From positions 1 to 16,184 of the forward strand of contig CAITEO010000077.1 in assembly GCA_903891505.1 (NCBI GenBank): a stretch of 16,184 nt of DNA, in the 5' to 3' direction. The notes under the pieces are model-generated. The model had not been told where the DNA came from. It saw only the letters and a list, made by a program, of their open reading frames with translations, and ran no database searches. Below, piece after piece: positions 5,515-11,635 of this stretch (within the stretch, counting starts at the first letter, position 1; each line of letters opens with the position of its first letter). The DNA is from an uncultured Candidatus Woesearchaeota archaeon. GTDB lineage: Archaea; Nanobdellota; Nanobdellia; Woesearchaeales; 21-14-0-10-32-9. The translations under genes and the position numbers were made by a program.

Positions 5515-6609
5515 ATGGCTTTAGAACCTGAGACAAAAAAAACACTAAGAAAACTAACAGACATCTTAAATGGTGCACTTGGTGAGGCAATAGAGTGTTT
5601 AAATGAAAGAAATGAGCTAAGTAGAGACCAATATACAAAATTAATGTTGCGTAATAAAATACATGAAGAACTTCAAAAAAAAATAAGATTTAACGGCAAT
5701 AATGGTCGCGCGACTGAATCTGAACAAAAAGCCACTAAAACAATCGGTGAATACATCTCTTCTTTAGATGAAGATATTTTTGAGTTTATGGTTGCATGCA
5801 AAGAAGAACAACTAAAAACATTCATCGTACCAAACTTAGAAGACAAATCAATAAAAAGATTAAAACAACTATATCAGTGGATAAAAAATGCAAAATTTGG
5901 CAGAAGCAACTATGAACAAGAAAATAAAGAACTAGCAAATTTCGCAACGGCAAATTTTACACTCAAAAATCTATCTGAACAACAATTAGGCCTACAATTA
6001 AAAATAACTCCCTTGCAAGAAATATTATTATTGTATCAAACAAATATATTTTCAGTACATCAAAACTTCCTAACACAATTAATTGTAACACAACACTACA
6101 TTCCAGAAGAAAATCTAAATCTAAACAACTTAGAATCTTTGCTAGATCCATCAAAATACATACTTGAAAACAATCAACTCAAACAAAAAGTAGTTCTATT
6201 AGATGGAAAATACAAAAAGAAATTATCCGCAAAAGTATACATAGAAGATAACGCAATAGTTCTAAAGTATCTCTCATTTTCCGCAACAACATCCAAACTA
6301 GACATCGTTGTAAAAATATTTGAAAATGGTGACTCTTTAGAACATGTAGAATATGATAAAATACAATTCAAGAAGTACAAAGATAACACATTTAAGTATT
6401 TTATAAAGAATGATGAAATCACAGACCTTATAGGAGGCCAAGATAATTTAAAATCTGAGCTCGAACAAACATTCAATAAAACTGTAAAATTCTACGACTC
6501 AAATGAAATAAATTACGCCGGTCTTGGCGGTGTTGCGCTCAGAGAAACAATAAACTACCTAAAACAAAACTACAATCAGATATTTGCTCTAAAGAGAAAT
6601 AGAAAGTAA
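5515..6609 (+). CDS. Orphan 364-aa soluble protein
   Basis: I recognise no domain. The protein is soluble, lysine/asparagine-rich and mainly helical in its first two thirds: a charged helix-rich region at 1-120 (MALEPETKKTLRKLTDIL...), then LYQWIKNAKFGRS, then a hydrophobic helical stretch around 150-200 (LQLKITPLQEILLLYQTN). Residues 218-310 look like beta strands, with alternating KVVLLDGKYKKKLSAKVYIE and LDIVVKIFENGDSLEHVEYD. The C-terminus returns to helix and ends basic (ALKRNRK). It has no signal peptide, membrane segment or cysteine motif. It is a single-gene unit, convergent with the exosome operon, sitting where rpoK and eno would be neighbours in many archaea. The leaderless promoter and uninterrupted length support a real gene. 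Codon use looks more A-rich than in the exosome genes, which may mean recent arrival. Confidence 0.75.
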   Translation: MALEPETKKTLRKLTDILNGALGEAIECLNERNELSRDQYTKLMLRNKIHEELQKKIRFNGNNGRATESEQKATKTIGEYISSLDEDIFEFMVACKEEQLKTFIVPNLEDKSIKRLKQLYQWIKNAKFGRSNYEQENKELANFATANFTLKNLSEQQLGLQLKITPLQEILLLYQTNIFSVHQNFLTQLIVTQHYIPEENLNLNNLESLLDPSKYILENNQLKQKVVLLDGKYKKKLSAKVYIEDNAIVLKYLSFSATTSKLDIVVKIFENGDSLEHVEYDKIQFKKYKDNTFKYFIKNDEITDLIGGQDNLKSELEQTFNKTVKFYDSNEINYAGLGGVALRETINYLKQNYNQIFALKRNRK

Positions 6610-6610
6610 T

Positions 6611-6625
6611 AAAAAAACAAAAAAT
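6611..6625 (-). terminator. T tracts ending the exosome operon
   Basis: Immediately after the rpoK stop (6629) the minus strand has T6 and T7 runs (6619-6624, 6611-6617). The 19-bp convergent gap to the orphan gene's stop at 6609 is just these tracts. Confidence 0.5.
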
Positions 6626-6628
6626 TAT

Positions 6629-6856
6629 TTACTTTCGCTCGCTTGGAAGCAATCGTTTGACGTCGATGTTTAAAACACCTTTTTCAAACTCGAGTTTTGC
6701 AATCTCAACTGGATTGTAATTTATCTTCTTCAAGTCATCATCACTTAGTTTGATTACAAAAGGCGCACCCATACTAATTTGCAATGATCTTGCACCTATT
6801 AGTCTTGCTTTTTCATACTTAGTATACTCGCCTTCTTGAATTCGTCCGTCAACCAT
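6629..6856 (-). CDS. rpoK: DNA-directed RNA polymerase subunit K (Rpb6/omega homologue)
   Basis: Small core subunit that helps assemble and stabilise archaeal RNA polymerase, the counterpart of eukaryotic Rpb6 and bacterial omega. The 75-aa protein carries the family core TKYEKARLIGARSLQISMGAP (residues 12-32, normally T-YE-ARIIGARALQIAMGAP), then NPVEIAKLEFEKGVLNIDVKRLLPS (normally P-EIA-EEL-G-LPI-I-R-LP). Length and ends are normal for the archaeal form. Its ATG abuts the Rrp42 stop codon (6857-6859) with no spacer, and its SD (GGAGG) lies inside the rrp42 coding end, so it is translationally linked to rrp42. In many archaea rpoK sits with rpoN and eno; here it closes the exosome operon instead. 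Confidence 0.93.
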   Translation of the reverse strand: MVDGRIQEGEYTKYEKARLIGARSLQISMGAPFVIKLSDDDLKKINYNPVEIAKLEFEKGVLNIDVKRLLPSERK

Positions 6857-7642
6857 TTAATTCGCCTCCACAAATTTCTTTCTAATCTCGGCCGAGATTT
6901 CTATTGCCAAATCAACCATTTTATTTATGTCATCAATTGTAAGCACACCATCTCCGCCTTTTTGAAGGGCACAAATCTTGTTGTCTTCAAGCACAGTTAT
7001 GGTAAGTCTTGCATCAATTGTGTTCTCTTCATCATCAGTTGGATCAACTATCAATAAATCTCCTACTTTGCAAATTGTTACAGGTATAGGAAGTCTTCTA
7101 AGTGTGACTTTCTTATCTGATCTTTTATGATATTCCACAGTTCCATCTTCTTTTACAACAGGAAATCTTGCTGTCTTTAATGCGACAAGTGCAGCTAGTC
7201 CGCCCATGTCAATTAAATTTCCATCGTAATTAATTGGAACAATATCTATTGCAATAGTCCAAACTTTCTCGCCCTTTACTAGACATAAAGATTTAGTGTC
7301 GAGTGTTTTACTTTCTCTAATTCCTCGATCAATAACTCTTGCAGTTTCAATTGATGCAGCACTTGGTGGTCCTGATTCGAAATCAGGATTACTTAATGGT
7401 AAAAGTTCTGAATTAACCATTAGCACTCCATCTTCAGGAGTATCTGCATATGGTTTTTCAAGTGCCATCTTAACACCAGCAATTACTTCAGCATCGCCGA
7501 ATTTTATTCTAGCTGACCCTTCCGCTGTTGATAAAAATCCAGTTTCAACTTTTATTTCTCTAATTTCATGGAGTTTTCTTCCGTCAGGACGTATTCCTTT
7601 CTTCAAGTTGTTTCTAACGTGTTCTCTTATGTTTCTATTCAT
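6857..7642 (-). CDS. rrp42: Exosome complex component Rrp42
   Basis: Non-catalytic RNase PH-fold subunit that forms the hexameric ring of the archaeal exosome with Rrp41. The 261-aa protein begins REHVRNNLKKGIRPDGRKLHEIR (the RPDGR of RNase PH family proteins), continues with GSARIKFGDAEVIAGVK, the ring-contact segment NSELLPLSNPDFESGPPS, and ends QKGGDGVLTIDDINK. It is clearly Rrp42 rather than Rrp41: the DADIPVAM-type catalytic segment is replaced by DEENTIDARLTITV, and the long PVVKEDGTVEYHKRS insert is typical of Rrp42. Length is normal (about 260-275 aa). Its ATG overlaps the rrp41 stop in an ATGA arrangement, with GGTGA as SD, ensuring stoichiometric translation of the two ring subunits. 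A 16-bp perfect palindrome (6884-6899) lies near its 3' end. Confidence 0.96.
   Translation of the reverse strand: MNRNIREHVRNNLKKGIRPDGRKLHEIREIKVETGFLSTAEGSARIKFGDAEVIAGVKMALEKPYADTPEDGVLMVNSELLPLSNPDFESGPPSAASIETARVIDRGIRESKTLDTKSLCLVKGEKVWTIAIDIVPINYDGNLIDMGGLAALVALKTARFPVVKEDGTVEYHKRSDKKVTLRRLPIPVTICKVGDLLIVDPTDDEENTIDARLTITVLEDNKICALQKGGDGVLTIDDINKMVDLAIEISAEIRKKFVEAN
6884..6899. other. 16-bp perfect palindrome at the rrp42 3' end
   Basis: AATCTCGGCCGAGATT is perfectly self-complementary and encodes part of the EISAEIRKK helix of Rrp42. It ends 28 nt before the rpoK ATG and just upstream of the rpoK SD. It could be an RNA stem, a DNA operator, or chance at a codon-constrained site. Confidence 0.35.
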
Positions 7643-8364
7643 CGTAAGTCACCTACTGTAGATGCGCCATTGTATCTGTTTCGAATGGCTTCTCTTTGTT
7701 TTTCAGCAATCAATTTTAATGCAGGTTTTACCATTTCAAGTGCAATCAAAAGATTTTCTTTTGAGACGATTCCATCCATCTGAAGAAGAGTTATCTCCTC
7801 AGTGCTAGGAATCATTGCAACTGGAATATCTGCCGCTTCGTTTTCATCCATGTGCTCTTCAGCACCATCAAGATCAACAACTAGTGTTTCTCGAACTTGT
7901 CCAACTGATACTGCTGCAACCATATCCTTCATTGTAAATCCAGCGTCAGCTAGCGCAATAGCAGCCGCGCAAATTCCTGCGCATCTGCTTCCTGCATCTG
8001 TCTGCGGAAGTTCAATAAAAACATCAACAACAGTGTTTGGGTAATCTTGCAAGTCAAGAACTGGCAAAAGTGCTTTCTCTGTAACAAAACTTATTTCTTT
8101 GCTTCGTCTTGATGGTCCAGGTTTTACTCTTGATCCATCTCCTGAGAATGGCATCATGCTGTAGTTGCATCTAAGAACTCCTGTCTTAGGATTTTGCAAG
8201 AACTTTGGATGCAATTCTCTTGGGCCGTAAACTGCAGCATATGCTTCAGTATCACCAATTTTGAATCTTGCTGAGCCATCTGCTTTTTTTATTACTCCAG
8301 CTTCAGCTTCGATTGCTCGTGTTTCTGTAACCACTCTATTACTTGGTCTAACAAATTTTTCCAT
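7639..8364 (-). CDS. rrp41: Exosome complex exonuclease Rrp41
   Basis: Catalytic phosphorolytic 3'-5' exoribonuclease subunit (RNase PH fold). With the ATG at 8364 the protein has 241 aa. Motifs: IEAEAGVIKKADGSARFKIGDTEAYAAVYGP, the RNA/phosphate region NYSMMPFSGDG and GPSRRSKEIS (the Arg pair of the substrate site), QTDAGSRCAGICAAAIALADAG (family Q-DAG-R-AGI), and EAADIPVAMIP followed by ITLLQMDG. The Asp of ADIPV (residue 179) corresponds to catalytic Asp182 of Sulfolobus Rrp41. An in-frame GTG at 8373 is possible, but the SD (AGGTGAT) overlaps it and is spaced correctly for the ATG. It lies 9 nt after the rrp4 stop and overlaps rrp42 by 4 nt, so the three exosome genes form a tightly coupled block. 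Confidence 0.97.
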   Translation of the reverse strand: MEKFVRPSNRVVTETRAIEAEAGVIKKADGSARFKIGDTEAYAAVYGPRELHPKFLQNPKTGVLRCNYSMMPFSGDGSRVKPGPSRRSKEISFVTEKALLPVLDLQDYPNTVVDVFIELPQTDAGSRCAGICAAAIALADAGFTMKDMVAAVSVGQVRETLVVDLDGAEEHMDENEAADIPVAMIPSTEEITLLQMDGIVSKENLLIALEMVKPALKLIAEKQREAIRNRYNGASTVGDLR

Positions 8365-8373
8365 GATAATCAC

Positions 8374-9357
8374 CTAATAACTCCTAGGACCATGCCTAAA
8401 TGGAGGTCTTGAGCCACCTTGAGGTCTATTTTCGTAGCCACCTCGTCTTTCTCCTCGATCTCCACTATTGTAATCACGTCTTTCATGATTTCCCTGGTAG
8501 CCACCGTTGCTATTTCCACCATTACCGTTACCACCATCATCATTATCATTTCCGCCATCACCAGATTCATTGTCGTTCATCTCTGGTTTTTCGAAATGAC
8601 TATTTCCTTCATGATGATCAAAGTCACTATTTTCTGTACCCTCTTGTGGTTCTGGTTCATCAGGAATTTCACGCCCTAGTTTTGCTTCGAGGAATTTTTT
8701 GACTGAATCAGTAACACCTTGAAGATGGCTTTCAGCTTCAACTTTGTTTATTGATGCAATTGCTAGAACTTCCATTTCTGGTTCGCCGTCAATCCAAATT
8801 ATTCCATTCTGTCCAACAACTATTTTGCAACCAGTTGCTCGCTTTATTAAAGATATCATTGTTCCTTTCTTCCCAATTATTCTTGGAACTTTCTGAGGAT
8901 TAACTTTAAGTGTCATTCCTCCTCTAAGGCGTCTTAGACCCGCACCTTTTGCAGTAACATCAATAAGATTTTGGCTCGTAACATTTGTTATTCTAAGAAC
9001 TGCATTGTCGTCAAGCGCGAATATCTTTGATAAATCTGCACCTTTTGCAATAAAATCAAAACTTGCATCTTTTAGAGGCAAAACTGCTGAATATGGCGAA
9101 TTAATATCGAATCTCCAGCCACTCATTAGTATGTCATCAACTCGTCCAATAATTACATCGTTCCTCTGCGGAAGATATCTTCCCGCAATTGGTATTGTTT
9201 TCAAGACTTTACCCTCAACGGATAATATTCCTACCCTATTTGCTATTATGTTTTCGTTTAGTCTGTATGTTCCCTGGCTAGGTAGAAAGTCAAGCCCGCG
9301 AGCAATGACTTGTCCAGGAACTACAACTTCCTTGTCGTTTATCAACATTTCTCCCAT
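8374..9357 (-). CDS. rrp4: Exosome RNA-binding cap protein Rrp4 with a long disordered tail
   Basis: Cap subunit that binds RNA and feeds it into the Rrp41/Rrp42 ring. Layout (327 aa from the ATG at 9357): N-terminal domain KEVVVPGQVIARGLDFLPSQGTYR (about 9-32), S1 domain around 60-140 (NDVIIGRVDDILMSGWRFDIN), KH domain around 145-225 with the RIIGKKGTMIS loop (159-169). The core ends near residue 231, where typical archaeal Rrp4 ends. The last 95 residues are an added low-complexity tail: acidic at first (DEPEPQEGTENSDFDHHEGN), then Gly/Asn-rich (GGNGNGGNSNGGYQGN), then Arg/Gly-rich with RGE, RRGG, RPPFRHGPRSY. An upstream in-frame GTG (9369) lies inside the SD region; GGTGA spaced 8 nt favours the ATG at 9357. 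It is followed closely by rrp41. Confidence 0.95.
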   Translation of the reverse strand: MGEMLINDKEVVVPGQVIARGLDFLPSQGTYRLNENIIANRVGILSVEGKVLKTIPIAGRYLPQRNDVIIGRVDDILMSGWRFDINSPYSAVLPLKDASFDFIAKGADLSKIFALDDNAVLRITNVTSQNLIDVTAKGAGLRRLRGGMTLKVNPQKVPRIIGKKGTMISLIKRATGCKIVVGQNGIIWIDGEPEMEVLAIASINKVEAESHLQGVTDSVKKFLEAKLGREIPDEPEPQEGTENSDFDHHEGNSHFEKPEMNDNESGDGGNDNDDGGNGNGGNSNGGYQGNHERRDYNSGDRGERRGGYENRPQGGSRPPFRHGPRSY

Positions 9358-9444
9358 TGTTTCATTCACCTTTTGTATTGATTTGATTATGATTTAATTT
9401 ATTTTTTATTTATTTTTTTATCTTGTTCATCTATTTTATTCTCT

Positions 9445-10167
9445 CTACTTCTCTTCTTTTATATCTATTCCACCATGAGTTTTGCCATTTAATTCATCAA
9501 CAAGATCAGCATATATTCCTGCAGGAACTTTCATTTTGCACGCATACATTTCGCCGTACCAATTCTCATTTTCTATTGTACCATAGCCTTGCATTATTCC
9601 TCGAAGCTTTGCTGCTTGGTGCATATTCATTGTTATAGTAATAATTTTCTCCTCTATTTTTATTGGAATTATTGGTTTTAATTTGTGTATTATGTCTTGA
9701 AGCTGATCTTCAGCGGATGCATACTCATCAATCTTAACCTTAGCTTCATTCATCGCATTTTCAATTCTTTGCACTGGATGAGGTGTGCCTGATTTTGGTT
9801 CAATGCAAAGTCTATGAATTAATTGAACAATTTTTTTTCTTTTTTCTTCTCTTAATTTTTCCCTGTGCTCAGATGTTATTTGAACTTCGCCATCATCAAG
9901 CATCTTTTTTGCAACTTTAAAGAAATCTTTTGTTCCAAACACATCAATTAAATCTTTCTCGTCAGCAAGCTCTCCTTTCTGGGCGTCAAAGAATATTTTT
10001 TCTGCGCGAAGCATATTTCTTATGTCTTCATCTGATCTATTCTTGCTCGCCTTCAGGGCGATTGCTAAATCAGGCTCGACAACGAGTTCGAATGTCTTTC
10101 CGAACTTTTTGTATTTAATTAAATTAAAATGTATTTTTTCCTTGTCGTAGATATTTTCTTTGTGCAT
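9445..10167 (-). CDS. sdo1: Ribosome maturation protein SBDS (Sdo1 homologue)
   Basis: Archaeal member of the Shwachman-Bodian-Diamond protein family, which in eukaryotes helps release the anti-association factor eIF6 from the large ribosomal subunit; the archaeal role is thought similar. The 240-aa length is normal. Domain I (FYSH, about 8-92) has FNLIKYKKFGKTFELVVEP, then ALKASKNRSDEDIRNMLRAEKIFFDAQKGELA and DVFGTKDFFKVAKKMLDDGEVQIT. Domain II (about 95-165) has EHREKLREEKRKKIVQLIHRLCIEPKSGTPHPVQRIENAM, the family's conserved P-HP--RIE-A. Domain III (about 168-235) is ferredoxin-like and ends MKVPAGIYADLVDELN. A strong SD (GGAGGAAT) precedes the ATG. It sits 54 nt after psmA and 87 nt before rrp4, its usual place in the archaeal exosome superoperon. 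Confidence 0.96.
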   Translation of the reverse strand: MHKENIYDKEKIHFNLIKYKKFGKTFELVVEPDLAIALKASKNRSDEDIRNMLRAEKIFFDAQKGELADEKDLIDVFGTKDFFKVAKKMLDDGEVQITSEHREKLREEKRKKIVQLIHRLCIEPKSGTPHPVQRIENAMNEAKVKIDEYASAEDQLQDIIHKLKPIIPIKIEEKIITITMNMHQAAKLRGIMQGYGTIENENWYGEMYACKMKVPAGIYADLVDELNGKTHGGIDIKEEK

Positions 10168-10221
10168 TGTTTATTCCTCCGACAATCATCATTCAACAAA
10201 TATTATTTTCCACTCATATTA

Positions 10222-10935
10222 TTATTTGATTAACTTCTCTATTTTATCCTTGCTAACTTTTTCCATCTGTTTTGTTTTAAGTGGAATAATTGCAGCATCT
10301 ATTCTCTCAGCACTAAACTGCTCACCAAGTGCTTTCTTGAGAAGTTTTATTGCAAGTGCAAGTCCTTCATCCATCGTCATTGTTTCCTTGTATTCCTTAT
10401 GAAGCATCTCTTCTTCTGATTCTCCTTCTCCGATAACAGTTGCTTTGTACTGATAATAAAGTCCAGTTGGATCCGTCTCGAAAAGAGTAATTCCTCCTTC
10501 ATCAATGCCTGCAACGAGCAAAGATACACCAAATGGTCTGTACCCTCCTGATTGCGTGCATAATTGTTTTAGATTACATATATCCTTAACTATTGCTAAA
10601 TTATCAACAGGCATATCGTATTCTACTCTGTGTTGCTGCGCTTTTAGTTGAGCGCGCTCGACAAGAACTCTTGCATCCGCAAGCAATCCTGCGGCAGTCG
10701 CCATGATGTGATCATCAATCTTGAATATTTTTTCAATTGCATCAGGAATAACTAACTTGTCAACGAGTCTTTTGTCCGCAACAAGTATTACTCCGTCTTT
10801 GCATGCAATACCTATTGCAGTATTTCCAAGTCTTACTGTTCGTTTTGCGTATTCAACTTGAAGAAGTCGTCCGTCTGGACTAAACATTGTTATTGCTCTA
10901 TCATATCCCATCATTTGGTGCTGAACTGGTTCCAT
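10222..10935 (-). CDS. psmA: 20S proteasome alpha subunit
   Basis: Forms the outer gate rings of the archaeal 20S proteasome and docks the ATPase regulators. The 237-aa protein has the diagnostic N-terminus MGYDRAITMFSPDGRLLQVEYA (9-30), which makes helix H0 and the gate, then RLGNTAIGIACKDGVILVADKR with the docking-pocket region near Lys66, VERAQLKAQQHRVEYDMPV, and SGGYRPFGVSLLVAGIDEGG (family YTQ-GG-RPFGVS-L-AG, here CTQSGGYRPFG). There is no propeptide or N-terminal threonine, so it is alpha and not beta; beta is not in the window. The SD GAGGT is 7 nt before the ATG. It lies 77 nt after pop5, which fits the conserved order pop5-psmA-SBDS-rrp4-rrp41-rrp42. Confidence 0.97.
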   Translation of the reverse strand: MEPVQHQMMGYDRAITMFSPDGRLLQVEYAKRTVRLGNTAIGIACKDGVILVADKRLVDKLVIPDAIEKIFKIDDHIMATAAGLLADARVLVERAQLKAQQHRVEYDMPVDNLAIVKDICNLKQLCTQSGGYRPFGVSLLVAGIDEGGITLFETDPTGLYYQYKATVIGEGESEEEMLHKEYKETMTMDEGLALAIKLLKKALGEQFSAERIDAAIIPLKTKQMEKVSKDKIEKLIK

Positions 10936-11012
10936 GTTATTTACCTCGTATGTTTTTACCCTATGCTTTTGATTTTCTTATTTTTAATTCTCTTATTTTT
11001 GATATTTACTTA

Positions 11013-11360
11013 TTATACATCGCTCTGAACATTCTTTGCTCGATTAACCATGCCTGATGCTTTAAGTGATTTTAGTATGACTTTTTGCGTGCCTAGTTCA
11101 GATATGAATAGTAAACTCGCACGTGTTCGATCAAGCATCGATGCAGATACTCGAATAATTGCAACTTTGTTCTTTGAATCGTAATCAACAGGCATTATGC
11201 CTGCTTCTGCAGCATTAAAAACACCCAACACTCCGCGAATTTTGGTCGTTAATTCTTCCATCGGATTTCGTAAAAGAGCACTATCTATAGTTTCAATCTG
11301 CACGGTAAGATACCGTTTTCGCTCTTTTAAACTAGGCATTAGGCTCTTAATCTTCTGCAT
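11013..11360 (-). CDS. rnp2: Ribonuclease P protein component 2 (Pop5)
   Basis: Protein subunit of archaeal RNase P, which matures tRNA 5' ends; Pop5 pairs with Rpp30 to activate the catalytic RNA. With the ATG at 11360 the protein is 115 aa, close to the usual 120. It opens MQKIKSLMPSLKERKRYLTVQI, matching the family LPTLREKKRYI-F-V, then LTTKIRGVLGVFNAAEAGIMPVDYD, the central IIRVSASMLDRTRASLLFISEL and a final VILKSLKASGMVNRA (family V-GTI--A). The frame stays open upstream to a GTG at 11492, but that region contains the promoter TATA box and encodes no family sequence. A GAGGG-type SD lies 9 nt before 11360. It is the first gene of the superoperon. Rpp30, often adjacent in archaea, is absent from this window. 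Confidence 0.88.
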   Translation of the reverse strand: MQKIKSLMPSLKERKRYLTVQIETIDSALLRNPMEELTTKIRGVLGVFNAAEAGIMPVDYDSKNKVAIIRVSASMLDRTRASLLFISELGTQKVILKSLKASGMVNRAKNVQSDV

Positions 11361-11635
11361 TTTCCTTGTCCCTCGAGAAAACAGCCTTGAACTCCCCGCT
11401 TCTCTCCAACGTCTGAGAAATGATTGGAAGTTTATAAAGTTAACTGCAAAATAGGTTAGGATAAAAATAAACTGTAGTGCCGAACTTGCCACTAAGAAAA
11501 AAAATAAGCAATTACACTAGATTTGGCATTCAGTAAATAATTACTTAAATCAGCGAGCGCACTATATCACCCTAATGTTCTGAACTAACACATCTCATAG
11601 TCAACAAGCATAAACCACACAAAAGCTATTTTTAT
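11361..11635 (-). promoter_or_regulatory. Promoter and leader of the pop5-exosome superoperon
   Basis: This 275-bp gap follows the 939-aa gene's stop. On the minus strand ACTTTATAAAC (11430-11440) is the best TATA box, predicting a start near 11410 and a leader of about 50 nt that is less AT-rich than its surroundings. The leader contains a weak TTCTC/GAGAA stem. A T8 run on the minus strand (11495-11502) may terminate transcripts from the 939-aa gene. I see no tRNA-like cloverleaf or C/D box pair that I would defend. Confidence 0.5.

Noticed and set aside
7370..7388. Perfect 8-bp stem (TCCTGATT/AATCAGGA) with a 3-nt loop inside rrp42
   Set aside because: It encodes the conserved NPDFESGPP segment, is not near a gene boundary, and a single coding hairpin is weak evidence of function.
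8400..8702. Plus-strand open frames rich in His/Tyr or Ile/Thr opposite the Rrp4 tail
   Set aside because: They are antisense shadows of the low-complexity GN/RG coding repeats; no promoter or RBS.
9358..9369. GTG start for Rrp4 four codons upstream
   Set aside because: The GTG is part of the GGTGA ribosome-binding site for the ATG at 9357.
10041..10062. CTCGCC-TTCAG-GGCGA stem-loop resembling a hairpin of the nested element
   Set aside because: It lies in conserved SBDS coding sequence (ALKASK region), lacks the partner hairpin and outer arms, and only a 5-bp stem matches; taken as chance.
11390..11440. Possible tRNA or C/D box RNA (AGTTCAAGG and CTGA/TGATT strings)
   Set aside because: No cloverleaf arms, anticodon stem or acceptor pairing could be drawn, and the box spacing is wrong for a C/D RNA.
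11361..11492. Upstream extension of Pop5 with a hydrophobic, membrane-like N-terminus from a GTG at 11492
   Set aside because: The region contains the promoter TATA box, the GTG has no SD, the peptide has no counterpart in Pop5 proteins, and a good ATG with SD lies at 11360.
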